64,000 bases of DNA from RYN-230 sp963704995 (GTDB lineage Bacteria; Actinomycetota; Actinomycetes; Streptosporangiales; Streptosporangiaceae): the NCBI GenBank assembly GCA_963704995.1, contig CAVPIM010000006.1, positions 62,001 through 126,000 of the forward strand, written 5' to 3'. Below, piece after piece: positions 51,999 to 59,107 of the stretch. Both the position numbers and the translations under genes were made by a program. Below the pieces are notes generated by a model that did no database searches, had not been told where the DNA came from, and saw nothing but the letters and a program-made list of their open reading frames with translations. How positions within the stretch are numbered: position 1 is the first letter of the stretch; the number at the start of each line of letters is the position of its first letter.

Positions 51999-52703
51999 GT
52001 GAATACCGCATCAGGGCTGGTCCCGCCCGCTTCCGCCGCGGCCCCGTCCGGTCCGCCCCGGCGGCGGCAGCGCAACGCCCGCGGCCAGGGGGGCAGGCTG
52101 ACCGAGGACATCGTGACCGGGGCGCTCGCGCTGATCGAGCGATCCGGCTCGGACGAGGCGGTCACGCTGCGCGCGGTGGCCCGGGAGGTCGGCATCTCCG
52201 CGCCGTCGATCTACGCCCACTTCGCGGACCGCGACGCCATCGTGATGGCCGTGGTCCTCCGCGTCTTCGACGAGCTGGCCGAGGCGATCGAGCAGGGCTC
52301 CGCATCGGCCCGCCAGGACCCGGTGGAACGCCTGGTCGCCGGCTGCGGGGCCTACGTCGGTTACGGGCTTGCCCATCCCGCCCGGTACGGCGTGCTGTTC
52401 TCCGGGTCGCACGGGATGCCGCAGGACTACTGCGCGCCGGTGCCGCTGGGCCCGGAGGGCCAGGCGGTCCTGGAATTCGGCGCCGAGGCGTTCGCCCTGC
52501 TCGTCCACGGCATCGAGGAGTGCGCCGAGGCGGGAGCATCGGCGAGCACCGACGTGGTGGCCGACTCGACCGCGGTCTGGGTGGCCCTGCACGGCGCGGT
52601 GACGCTGCGCACCTCGCTGCCCGGCTTCCCGTGGCCCGAGCCGGAGACCTTCGTCCGGCACCTCGTGCTCTCACTCGCCCGGATCACCGGCAGCCGCGGC
52701 TGA
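51999..52703 (+). CDS. TetR family transcriptional regulator of the exporter
   Basis: A 234-residue TetR protein. A basic, Pro-rich N-terminus is followed by the HTH (LRAVAREVGISAPSIYAHFA). The ligand-binding region carries the TetR_C_33-like feature ARYGVLFSGSHGM. The GTG at 51999 has AGGA 3 bases upstream, and the operator region begins about 40 bases before it. Its ligand is probably a drug exported by the DHA2 protein. The gene is convergent with the DinB-like gene. Confidence 0.9.
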   Translation: MNTASGLVPPASAAAPSGPPRRRQRNARGQGGRLTEDIVTGALALIERSGSDEAVTLRAVAREVGISAPSIYAHFADRDAIVMAVVLRVFDELAEAIEQGSASARQDPVERLVAGCGAYVGYGLAHPARYGVLFSGSHGMPQDYCAPVPLGPEGQAVLEFGAEAFALLVHGIEECAEAGASASTDVVADSTAVWVALHGAVTLRTSLPGFPWPEPETFVRHLVLSLARITGSRG

Positions 52704-52745
52704 GCGGCCCGGGCCCCGGGCCGAGCCGGGCCAGTGCCGCGACGC

Positions 52746-53264
52746 TCAGCGTCCGGTGACCCCGTCGAGAGCCTCCCGGAGCAGGTCGGCGTGCCCGTTG
52801 TGCCGCGCGTACTCGCCGATCAGATGCACGTACATCATCCGTACCGAGAACGTGTCGCCGCCGCCGGCGTCCAGCGTGTCCCCGAAATCCAGGCCGGCCG
52901 CGGCCGCGTCGGCCTGCCGCCATTCCTCGCGCAGCCGGGCGATATCCGCCTCGGCCTCCGCCGCCACGGCCTCGTTGAAGTCCGCGTCCTTCCCGCCGGC
53001 CGGGTCGAACATCGGCGGGACCGGCTGGCCCGACGCCCGCTGCCGGAACCAGATCCGCTCGACCTTGGCCAGGTGCCGGATCAGGCCCAGCAGGGACAGG
53101 TTCGAGGACGGGATCGGCCGCCGGGCCAGCTGCTCGCCGGTCAGCCCAGCGCAGATGTTCAGCAGCGTGACCCGCTGCCAGTTCAGGTAGCCCTCGAGGA
53201 TGGGCCGGTCATCGCCGGTCAGCGGCCCATCGACCGGGTCGGGCGCAGGTGCGGTCCAGGTCAT
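52746..53264 (-). CDS. DinB superfamily (DUF664) protein
   Basis: A 172-residue four-helix-bundle protein of the DinB/DUF664 group, often linked to mycothiol- or bacillithiol-dependent chemistry in actinobacteria and firmicutes. The helix starts LNWQRVTLLNICAGLTGEQL, SLLGLIRHLAKVERIWF and MYVHLIGEYARHNGHADLLRE carry the three candidate metal-binding histidines. The ATG at 53264 is preferred over a longer start because the extension has no family match. Substrate unknown. Confidence 0.88.
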   Translation of the reverse strand: MTWTAPAPDPVDGPLTGDDRPILEGYLNWQRVTLLNICAGLTGEQLARRPIPSSNLSLLGLIRHLAKVERIWFRQRASGQPVPPMFDPAGGKDADFNEAVAAEAEADIARLREEWRQADAAAAGLDFGDTLDAGGGDTFSVRMMYVHLIGEYARHNGHADLLREALDGVTGR

Positions 53265-53320
53265 CGTCCCAGCCTGGCAGGAACACCAGGCCCGCACGAA
53301 CCCGGGGCGCTCTCGCCAGG

Positions 53321-53365
53321 TTTCGAGAGAAAGCTCTTGACAGCTTTCTATCGAAAGATAATTAT
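53321..53365 (+). promoter_or_regulatory. Promoter with 15-base hyphenated operator of the ArsR-like gene
   Basis: TTTCGAGAGAAAGCT (53321-53335) and AGCTTTCTATCGAAA (53342-53356) are inverted arms with one mismatch, 6 bases apart. TTGACA (53337-53342) lies in the spacer; 17 bases later AATTAT (53360-53365) is the best -10. The predicted start of transcription is at or next to the ATG at 53372, so the message is probably leaderless. Autorepression is the simplest reading. Confidence 0.65.
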
Positions 53366-53371
53366 CGAGAT

Positions 53372-54046
53372 ATGCCTGTTGACGATGAGCGGCCAGCCGC
53401 CGGGACTGATCCCCTGGCCGGCGTCCGCGAGCTCACTGACTCACGGACGCTGCGGGCCCTCACCCACCCGGTCCGCATCGCGCTCATCGAGGCCCTGCTG
53501 CTCGGCGGGGCCATGACGGCCACCGAGGTCGGTGAGCGGATCGGCGAGTCCCCCACCACGTGCTCGTTCCACCTGCGCCAGCTGGCCAAGTACGGCTTCG
53601 TGGAGGAGGCGGGCGGAGGCAAGGGCCGGGCCCGGCCCTGGCGGCTCACCACGGTCGGGATGCAGTTCGCCACCGCGCACGACGACCCGGAAACCGAGAT
53701 GGCCGCGGGCGCCCTGGTCCGCATGCTCCGTGAGCGCCAGTTCGGCCGGTACCTGACCTGGCTGGAGACGAACAAGAACTTCCCGCGCGAGTGGCGGGAC
53801 GCGGCGGGCAGCAGCGAGAACCTCATCTACCTCACCGCCGGGGAGCTGGAAGAGCTCAGCCAGGAGGTGCTGGCCCTGCTGCTGCCCCGGTTCCGGGAGC
53901 GGCTCACCGACCCCGCCCGCCGCCCGCCGGACGCCGTGCCGGTCGAGATCCTCATGCTGGCCTACCCGATCAGCCTGCCCCCGCCCGGTGACGTCCCACC
54001 CGATGAGGCGGCCGGCGATGAGCCGGCGGGCCCCGAACCGTCTTAA
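53372..54046 (+). CDS. ArsR-like winged-helix regulator
   Basis: A 224-residue protein with an N-terminal HTH. LTDSRTLRALTHPVRIALIEAL leads into ATEVGERIGESPTTCSFHLR and the wing YGFVEEAGGGKGRARPW. The C-terminal half (LETNKNFPREWRDAAG, then AGELEELSQEVLALLLPRF) is a helical effector or dimer region found in a branch of actinobacterial regulators. There is no ribosome binding site near the ATG; the promoter position predicts a leaderless message. Target and ligand are unknown, but the strong operator in front of its own gene points to autoregulation. Confidence 0.85.
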   Translation: MPVDDERPAAGTDPLAGVRELTDSRTLRALTHPVRIALIEALLLGGAMTATEVGERIGESPTTCSFHLRQLAKYGFVEEAGGGKGRARPWRLTTVGMQFATAHDDPETEMAAGALVRMLRERQFGRYLTWLETNKNFPREWRDAAGSSENLIYLTAGELEELSQEVLALLLPRFRERLTDPARRPPDAVPVEILMLAYPISLPPPGDVPPDEAAGDEPAGPEPS

Positions 54047-54104
54047 CGAGTGTGCGCCTCCCGGAGGCGGACCTGAACCTTCCCCGACGTGAGGTGATTC
54101 AGCC

Positions 54105-54341
54105 ATGCATCCGTACCTGATGGAACAGCAGATCAAGGCACGCAACGAAAACCTGCACCGCGAACTCGCCCGTCCCCGGCGGGAGCGCGTGCGGCGCCGG
54201 CCGCGGTCGCGGCTGTCCCTGCGTCATGACCTGGGCTGGATGCTGGTCGGCGTGGGACTGCGGATGGCTCTCGGCCGGCCTGGCCCTCGCGGCGGCCAGG
54301 CCGCCCACCGGGGCACCGGCCCCGCCGTCACGCCCGGATGA
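54105..54341 (+). CDS. Small basic hypothetical protein, 78 aa
   Basis: ATG 54105 is preceded by GTGAGGTGATT, a good ribosome binding site. The 78 residues start MHPYLMEQQIKARNENLHREL, an amphipathic helix of a type seen in many small actinobacterial proteins. A strongly basic region (RPRRERVRRRPRSRL) and a short hydrophobic part (LGWMLVGVGLRMAL) follow, perhaps a peripheral membrane segment. No function is known to me. Its end overlaps the convergent CbbX-like gene by 14 bases. Confidence 0.6.
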   Translation: MHPYLMEQQIKARNENLHRELARPRRERVRRRPRSRLSLRHDLGWMLVGVGLRMALGRPGPRGGQAAHRGTGPAVTPG

Positions 54342-55395
54342 CGACATCCGCGGGTTCGAGGCGCATCAGATCGTCCCGGTTCCAGCTGCGGTCCAGCTCG
54401 GTCGCGAGGCGGTGCGCATGGCGGAGGCGGGCCCGGTCCAGCTCGTTGCGGACGCTGCGGGCGTTGGCGAAGTGGGGCTGGCCCATCTGCCCCGCCAGGT
54501 ACTCCCCGAATGCCGCCTCAGCTTCCGGCGAGAGGTAGTAGTTCGACCGCTCCATCATCCGCCGCCCGATGTGCACCAGTTCATCGAGTTCGTAGGCGGC
54601 GAAGTCGAGGTGATGAGCGATCCGTGAGCTCATCCCGGGATTTGACCCGAAGAACTCGTCCATCCGGTCCTTGTAGCCGGCCAGGATGACGACGAGCTTG
54701 TCGCGCTCGTTCTCCATGACCTGGAGCAGGATGTCGATCACTTCCTGGCCGTAGTCTTTCGAATCACCCGCCCGGTAGAGGTAGTACGCCTCGTCGATGA
54801 ACAGCACCCCGCCCATCGCCTGGTCCAGGATTCGCTTGGTCTTCGGTGCGGTCTGCCCGATGTACTCGGCGACCAGGTCGTCCCGCATGGCGTGGACCAG
54901 GTGGCCCTGTTCCAGGTAGCCGAGCCGGTGCAGGAGTTCCGCCATCCGCAAGGCCACGGTGGTCTTCCCCGTCCCGGGCGGTCCGGTGAAGCACATGTGC
55001 AGGTTGGGCCGGGGCGCGGAAAGGCCGAACTTGTTCCGGGCCCGGTTGACCAGCAGCAGCGCCGCGATCTCCTGTATTTTCCGCTTCACCGGCACCAGCC
55101 CGATCAGGTCCCGGTCGAGGGCGTCGAAGACCTCGTCGATGTCCGCCGCGCTCCGCTCGGCGGCGAAGGTGACAGTTGCGTCCGCCGGCAGCAGCTCGAT
55201 CTCCGGGGGTTTCCGCCTGCGCCGGGCCGGCCGGCGAGGGGGCGGGGCAGGCGCTGGCTTCGGGGCGGCATTCGCCATCACCGGGGCGCCCTTGCTGAGG
55301 GAGCGCACGCCCTGGAACACCATCACGAGCAGGACGGCGAAGACCGCACAGCACACAACGGTGACGGCCAGCGTCCCGGCGCCATGGGCGCTCAT
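54328..55395 (-). CDS. Membrane-anchored CbbX-like AAA+ ATPase
   Basis: A 355-residue protein. Residues 8-28 form a membrane helix, 40-65 a Pro/Arg-rich linker, and 85-355 a AAA+ module. The Walker A is GPPGTGKTT (K144), Walker B GGVLFIDEAYY (D201/E202), and the segment KDYGQEVIDILLQVMENERD and the AGYKDRMDEFFGSNPGMSSR region match CbbX, the red-type Rubisco activase, very closely. True CbbX is soluble and encoded next to cbbLS; here no Rubisco gene is in the window and a membrane anchor is added. It may remodel another complex at the membrane, as SpoVK- or EccA-like relatives are thought to do. Confidence 0.85.
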   Translation of the reverse strand: MSAHGAGTLAVTVVCCAVFAVLLVMVFQGVRSLSKGAPVMANAAPKPAPAPPPRRPARRRRKPPEIELLPADATVTFAAERSAADIDEVFDALDRDLIGLVPVKRKIQEIAALLLVNRARNKFGLSAPRPNLHMCFTGPPGTGKTTVALRMAELLHRLGYLEQGHLVHAMRDDLVAEYIGQTAPKTKRILDQAMGGVLFIDEAYYLYRAGDSKDYGQEVIDILLQVMENERDKLVVILAGYKDRMDEFFGSNPGMSSRIAHHLDFAAYELDELVHIGRRMMERSNYYLSPEAEAAFGEYLAGQMGQPHFANARSVRNELDRARLRHAHRLATELDRSWNRDDLMRLEPADVVIRA

Positions 55396-55539
55396 CTAGC
55401 ACTACCGGGCACGATGCCCTCCTCCCCCGTTGCTCTGCACCGACGGTACCTGAGCGCCGGCGGCGGCCCAAGTAGGGGCGATGCGGCCGGGAAGGGGGCC
55501 GCTCCGCCGGGCGCCTGCCCCGGGCGTACAGTCGGGTGC

Positions 55540-56067
55540 ATGGTGCTGGCCGGCCGGAAGGTCCTCCTCCTCGCGGCGGACCTGTTCGAGGACATGGAGC
55601 TGCTCTACCCGCTGTACCGGCTGCGTGAAGAGGACATCGTGGTGACCGTGGCCGGCCTCGGCACGCACCCGGTCATGGGCAAGAAGGGCCACGGCCCGGT
55701 GCTGGTGGACACCGTCGTGGACCAGGTCACCGCGCAGGAGTTCGACGGGCTGGTCATCCCGGGCGGTTACGCGCCGGACAAGCTGCGCCGCTCCGCGGCC
55801 GTGCTCAGCCTGGTGCGCGACTTCGACGAGGCGGGCAAGCCGGTCGCGTTCATCTGCCACGCCGGCTGGGTGCCGATCTCCGCGAAGATCCTCAAGGGCC
55901 GCCGGGCCACGAGCGTGGCGGCGATCCGGGACGACATGGTCAACGCGGGGACCGACTGGGTGGACGAGAGAACCGTGGTGGACGGCAATCTCATCTCCGC
56001 CCAGACCCCTGACGATCTCGGGCCGTGGATGAAAGCGCTGCTCCGCGCGCTGGACAGCCCCCGGTAA
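55540..56067 (+). CDS. DJ-1/PfpI family protein
   Basis: A 175-residue cytoplasmic protein of the DJ-1/PfpI superfamily. The start KVLLLAADLFEDMELLYPLYR carries the conserved Glu. The nucleophile elbow is AFICHAGW (Cys-His), with GLVIPGGYAPDKLR before it and SVAAIRDDMVNAGTDWVDE after. The family includes proteases, deglycases and stress chaperones; which activity applies here is unknown. A GTG at 55543 is an alternative start. The 144 bases to the divergent CbbX-like gene hold both promoters. Confidence 0.9.
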   Translation: MVLAGRKVLLLAADLFEDMELLYPLYRLREEDIVVTVAGLGTHPVMGKKGHGPVLVDTVVDQVTAQEFDGLVIPGGYAPDKLRRSAAVLSLVRDFDEAGKPVAFICHAGWVPISAKILKGRRATSVAAIRDDMVNAGTDWVDERTVVDGNLISAQTPDDLGPWMKALLRALDSPR

Positions 56068-56080
56068 CGGGCGGCGGCCC

Positions 56081-56857
56081 TTAACGGCCGCGGCGCCAGC
56101 GTGGCTTGCGTTTCTCCAGGAAGGCCCGCGTCCATTCGCGCGCGTCCGGGAGCTGGCTGGTCGACGCCATGACCTCGACAGCGTAGGCGTAGGCCTTCGG
56201 CTGGTCCAGGTCGATCTGGGCGTACAGCGCCTGCTTGCCGATGCCCTTGCTCTCCGCCGAGCCCCGGGTGACCCGCTCGAGCAGATCCTGGACCGCGGAG
56301 TCGAGCTGCGCGGCGGGCACGACCTGGTTGACCAGCCCCCAGTCGAGCGCGGTCCGCGCGTCGATCACGTCGCCGGACATGGCCAGCTCCATGGCGCGCT
56401 TGCGGCCGACGTTCCGGGCCACGGCCACCATCGGCGTGTGGCAGAACCAGCCGCCCTTGCCGCCGGGCGTGGCGAAGCCGGCGTCCTCACTGGCCACGGC
56501 GAGGTCGGCGCTGGCGACCAGCTGGCAGCCGGCCGCCGTGGCCAGCCCGTGCACCCGCGCCACGACCGGCTGCGGCACCTGCTGCATCAGCGTCATCAGC
56601 TCGGTGCAGGTGCCCAGCAGTGAGCGGATCGCCGGAAGGTCGGTCTCGGCTACCTCGGCCAGGTCGTGCCCCGAGCTGAACACCGGCCCGTGGCCGGCCA
56701 GCACCAGGCCCAGGGCATCACTGTCCCCGGCGTCGCGGAACGCGGTGATCAGCTCGCGCATGTGCGCCAGTGACAGGGCGTTGCGCCGCTGCGGCCGGTT
56801 CATGGTGATGGTGGTGAAGTCCCCGGACCTCTCCACCGAGATGTGCTCGAACCCCAT
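56081..56857 (-). CDS. Enoyl-CoA hydratase/isomerase family protein
   Basis: A 258-residue crotonase-fold enzyme. FTTITMNRPQRRNALSLAHM begins the fold, the first oxyanion-hole segment is HGPVFSSGHDLAE, the second VHGLATAAGCQLVASADLA. The usual Glu pair at the active site is not obvious (GWFCHTPMVAVAR in place of a Glu-containing stretch), suggesting a hydratase-like enzyme of another reaction type, as in the EchA6-type group. The ATG at 56857 is chosen because AGGAGG lies 8 bases upstream; at ATG 56863 it would be too close. Confidence 0.88.
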   Translation of the reverse strand: MGFEHISVERSGDFTTITMNRPQRRNALSLAHMRELITAFRDAGDSDALGLVLAGHGPVFSSGHDLAEVAETDLPAIRSLLGTCTELMTLMQQVPQPVVARVHGLATAAGCQLVASADLAVASEDAGFATPGGKGGWFCHTPMVAVARNVGRKRAMELAMSGDVIDARTALDWGLVNQVVPAAQLDSAVQDLLERVTRGSAESKGIGKQALYAQIDLDQPKAYAYAVEVMASTSQLPDAREWTRAFLEKRKPRWRRGR

Positions 56858-57054
56858 GGCCATCGCCTCCTGACCGCAGCCTACGTCGGCTCCTGGCCGG
56901 AGCCCAGGCGTGACCCGCGCCCCGGGGCCTGCGCCGGTGCGCCGTTCACATGGCCAGCAGGCGGAGCGTGGCCGCGGGAACAATCCGGGCCGGCGGTTGA
57001 CTGGAACAGCCAGGAAGCAGCCGTGCGGCCCCGGGGACGAGGAAAGACGCAGCC

Positions 57055-57282
57055 ATGAAGCGCAGGATTCTCGGCGGTACGGGCATGTCGGTCAGCGAGT
57101 TCGCGCTCGGCGCGATGATGTTCGGGGCCATGGGCAACACCGACCGAGACGAATCGGTCCGCATGATCCACCGGGCGCTGGACGCCGGCCTCAACTCGTC
57201 GACACGGCGGACGTGTACTCCCGTGGCGAGTCGGAGGACGGCGCACCCGGCGCTCAGCGACAAGCGGCTGCGCCGCCGCTGA
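57055..57282 (+). pseudogene. Remnant of an aldo/keto reductase
   Basis: The start MKRRILGGTGMSVSEFALGAMMFGAMGNTDRDE-type region is a good aldo/keto reductase N-terminus and has a ribosome binding site. At about 57196 one base is missing: adding it would continue as LNFVDTADVYSRGESE. The frame returns as ALSDKRLRRR and stops at 57282. Nothing of the remaining about 250 residues follows. So this is a truncated, doubly damaged copy rather than a simple sequencing error. An intact family member is at 5136-6119. Confidence 0.8.
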
Positions 57283-57285
57283 ACG

Positions 57286-57324
57286 GGCCAGGGCCTCAGC
57301 CGCACCGGCCAGGGCCTCAGCCGC
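57286..57324. repeat. Two-copy tandem repeat, period 21
   Basis: GGCCAGGGCCTCAGCCGC occurs at 57286-57303 and again, identical, at 57307-57324. The second copy overlaps the end of the minus-strand membrane-protein gene. It sits at the broken end of the aldo/keto reductase remnant and may mark a deletion junction. Confidence 0.6.
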
Positions 57325-57712
57325 GGACCCGGAAGTACCCGACCGCCCCCAGGTAGGCCAGGCCGCCGACCGCGCCGATGAGGGCGTAGGGCGCGCCGTC
57401 GTGGCCGCGTGCCACCTCGATCGTGAAGCCGGCCAGCACGGCCAGGATCATGACCACCGCCGTGACGGCGGTGGCGCGCAGGTCGATGCCGGCCAGCCGC
57501 TCGTCGCGGTGGTCGAGGATGCCGCGGACCGTCTCGCTGCGCCGCCCGAGCAGGGCGATCGCCGCGCTGAAGGCGACCATGATGCCCAGGCCGATCAGCC
57601 CGCTGCCCGGGTGGCCGCCGATGGTGAACGCGATGAGGTAGACGAGCCCGATGGCCACCCCGGTGGCGGGCGTGACCCAGAACAGGCGGCTGGTCTTAGT
57701 CGTGGTCGGCAT
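57317..57712 (-). CDS. Small four-helix membrane protein
   Basis: A 131-residue membrane protein with four predicted helices (about 12-32, 39-55, 78-97, 104-126), the first being WVTPATGVAIGLVYLIAFTI. It has a conserved-looking loop GRRSETVRGILDHRDERLAGID. GAGGAG lies about 8 bases before the ATG at 57712. It overlaps the end of the XRE gene by 17 bases. XRE plus small membrane protein pairs are widespread in Gram-positive bacteria; the function is unknown. Confidence 0.75.
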   Translation of the reverse strand: MPTTTKTSRLFWVTPATGVAIGLVYLIAFTIGGHPGSGLIGLGIMVAFSAAIALLGRRSETVRGILDHRDERLAGIDLRATAVTAVVMILAVLAGFTIEVARGHDGAPYALIGAVGGLAYLGAVGYFRVRG

Positions 57713-57893
57713 GGAAGATCTCCTCGACGGCGGTCCCGAAGAAGCGGGCGATGGCGATGGCCAGGGGGAGAGACGGGGTGTAGCGCCCGGTCTCTATGGA
57801 GTTGATGGTCTGCCGTGAGACGGCCAGCTCGCGGGCCAGGTCGGCCTGGGCGAGTCCCTTGGTGGTGCGGCGTTCCCGCACGTCGTTCCTCAC
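57696..57893 (-). CDS. Small XRE-type HTH regulator
   Basis: A 65-residue Cro/C1-type repressor of the compact YozG-like class. The HTH is GLAQADLARELAVSRQTINS followed by IETGRYTPSLPLAIAIARFF and the end GTAVEEIFHADHD. The GTG at 57893 has AGGA 8 bases upstream. It is the first gene of the two-gene unit with the small membrane protein. Two 18-base operator-like copies at 58003-58068 lie upstream on the same side. Confidence 0.9.
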   Translation of the reverse strand: MRNDVRERRTTKGLAQADLARELAVSRQTINSIETGRYTPSLPLAIAIARFFGTAVEEIFHADHD

Positions 57894-57933
57894 CGCGGGT
57901 TCCTGGCCACTGATACCGGAGCACGGTTCGTCA

Positions 57934-57984
57934 CCACTGGCTCGTCACCACTGGTTTCCCCGCCACTGGGTTCTCCGCCACTGG
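57934..57984. repeat. CCACTGG short direct-repeat array
   Basis: CCACTGG occurs at 57934, 57948, 57963 and 57978, at 14-15 base intervals; a partial copy, CCACTG, is at 57907. The array is in the leader between the predicted XRE promoter and its start codon. It may be a binding array or slippage product. Confidence 0.5.
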
Positions 57985-58002
57985 CCCGGGCCGCCGACCC
58001 GA

Positions 58003-58068
58003 TGTAAAGTCTGCTTGTCACATGTTCAGCATGACCCGGCCCGGCCGTGATGTCAAGCATGCTTGTCA
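58003..58068 (-). promoter_or_regulatory. Two 18-base operator copies upstream of the XRE gene
   Basis: TGTAAAGTCTGCTTGTCA (58003-58020) and TGTCAAGCATGCTTGTCA (58051-58068) match at 15 of 18 positions and lie 48 bases apart. The second has a perfect palindromic core CAAGCATGCTTG. On the minus strand TTGACA is part of the second copy and can be the -35 of the XRE gene. Autorepression by the small XRE protein is the likely role. Confidence 0.6.
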
Positions 58069-58161
58069 TCGCCCGGCGGGTCCTGGCCCGTTAACAGCGC
58101 ATTGCGGACGTAACGGTTCCATGTCGGAACCTCGCGTGACCGGGCCAGGAGTGATTCACTG

Positions 58162-58189
58162 TTGAAATCGAGATCTGAGATCCTATTTC
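58162..58189 (+). promoter_or_regulatory. Promoter of the thiamine-pyrimidine type ABC operon with GATCT-N-AGATC operator
   Basis: TTGAAA (58162-58167) and TATTTC (58184-58189), 16 bases apart, form a plausible promoter. Between them lies the perfect palindrome GATCT-G-AGATC (58172-58182). The same element, GATCT-T-AGATC, occurs at 61041-61051 in front of the GntR gene. No THI-box or TPP riboswitch sequence is visible in 58070-58345. Control by the GntR protein at this site is inference. Confidence 0.6.
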
Positions 58190-58345
58190 CCTGCCGATCG
58201 GGGAGTCGATGGCCGGTACGAGTGGTTCGCCCGCAGCCAAGGGTGTTCCCCTGCAGGAGGACGCGCAGACGGGCGCGTCCGGCCCGGGCATGCCCGGCCC
58301 CGGGGACCCGGGCACGCCGGGGCCGGGGACACCGGCCCGGCCCCG

Positions 58346-59107
58346 GTGGCCAGCGGCACCGGCCTGCGGCTGACCGGGGTGGCCCGGGTCTTCGGGCAGG
58401 TGGTCGCGGTGTCCGGGGTGGATCTGGAGGTCCCGCTGCACAGCCGCCTGTCCATCGTCGGGCCCAGCGGCTGCGGCAAATCTACCCTGCTGGGGCTGAT
58501 CAGCGGCCTGGACGAGCCCACCGAGGGCACGATCGACGTGCTGGGCGCCACCACCTCGGCCGAGCGGCTGCGCCGCTGCGCCTGGATGCCCCAGCGCGAC
58601 CTGCTGCTGCCCTGGCGCGACGTGCTCGGCAACGCCGCGCTGGCCCTGGAGAACCAGGGAGTCCGGCGGCGCACCGCCCGCCAGCGGGTTGGGCACCTGG
58701 TCGAGCGCTTCGGGCTGGCCGGGTTCGAGGAGAAGCTGCCGTACCAGCTGTCCGGCGGGATGCGGCAGCGGGTGTCCTTCCTGCGTACCCTGGTCGCGGG
58801 CAAGGAGGTCCTGCTGCTGGACGAGCCGTTCGGCGCCCTCGACTCGATCACCCGTGCCGACCTGCAGGAGTGGCTGCGCACCGCGCTGGACACGGAGCCG
58901 AGGACGACCGTGCTGGTCACCCACGACGTGGAGGAGGCCCTGCTGATCGGCGAACGGGTCGTGGTCATGTCCGCCCGGCCGGGCCGGATCGAGGCCCAGT
59001 TCGACGTGCACCTGCCGCACGCGGGCAGCCGCCGCGAGCTGATCCGGCATCCGGAGTTCACCGAGCTGCGGGACGAGATCCTGTCCCTGCTCGAGGCGGT
59101 GGCATGA
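58346..59107 (+). CDS. ABC transporter ATPase of the nitrate/sulfonate/pyrimidine (ThiZ-like) type
   Basis: A 253-residue ATPase. Walker A is GPSGCGKST, the Q-loop MPQRDLLLPWRD, signature LSGGMRQRVSFLRTL, Walker B LLLDEPFGALD and H-loop VTHDVEEALL. The Q-loop residues are those of the ThiZ/SsuB/TauB group. The GTG at 58346 has no ribosome binding site. An ATG at 58209 behind GGGGAG would fuse in by a one-base correction near 58310 and add a Pro/Gly-rich extension. It is coupled to the permease by ATGA. Role: energising uptake of a hydroxymethylpyrimidine-like precursor, judged from the neighbours. Confidence 0.85.
   Translation: MASGTGLRLTGVARVFGQVVAVSGVDLEVPLHSRLSIVGPSGCGKSTLLGLISGLDEPTEGTIDVLGATTSAERLRRCAWMPQRDLLLPWRDVLGNAALALENQGVRRRTARQRVGHLVERFGLAGFEEKLPYQLSGGMRQRVSFLRTLVAGKEVLLLDEPFGALDSITRADLQEWLRTALDTEPRTTVLVTHDVEEALLIGERVVVMSARPGRIEAQFDVHLPHAGSRRELIRHPEFTELRDEILSLLEAVA

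Noticed and set aside
57907..57984. CCACTGG array considered as a CRISPR-like repeat
   Set aside because: Repeats are only 7 bases with 7-8 base spacers, and no cas gene is nearby.
58070..58345. Possible TPP riboswitch before the pyrimidine-type ABC operon (CTGAGA present)
   Set aside because: CTGAGA is part of the GATCT-N-AGATC palindrome; the rest of the THI-box (ACC ... CCTGA) and the expected helices are missing.
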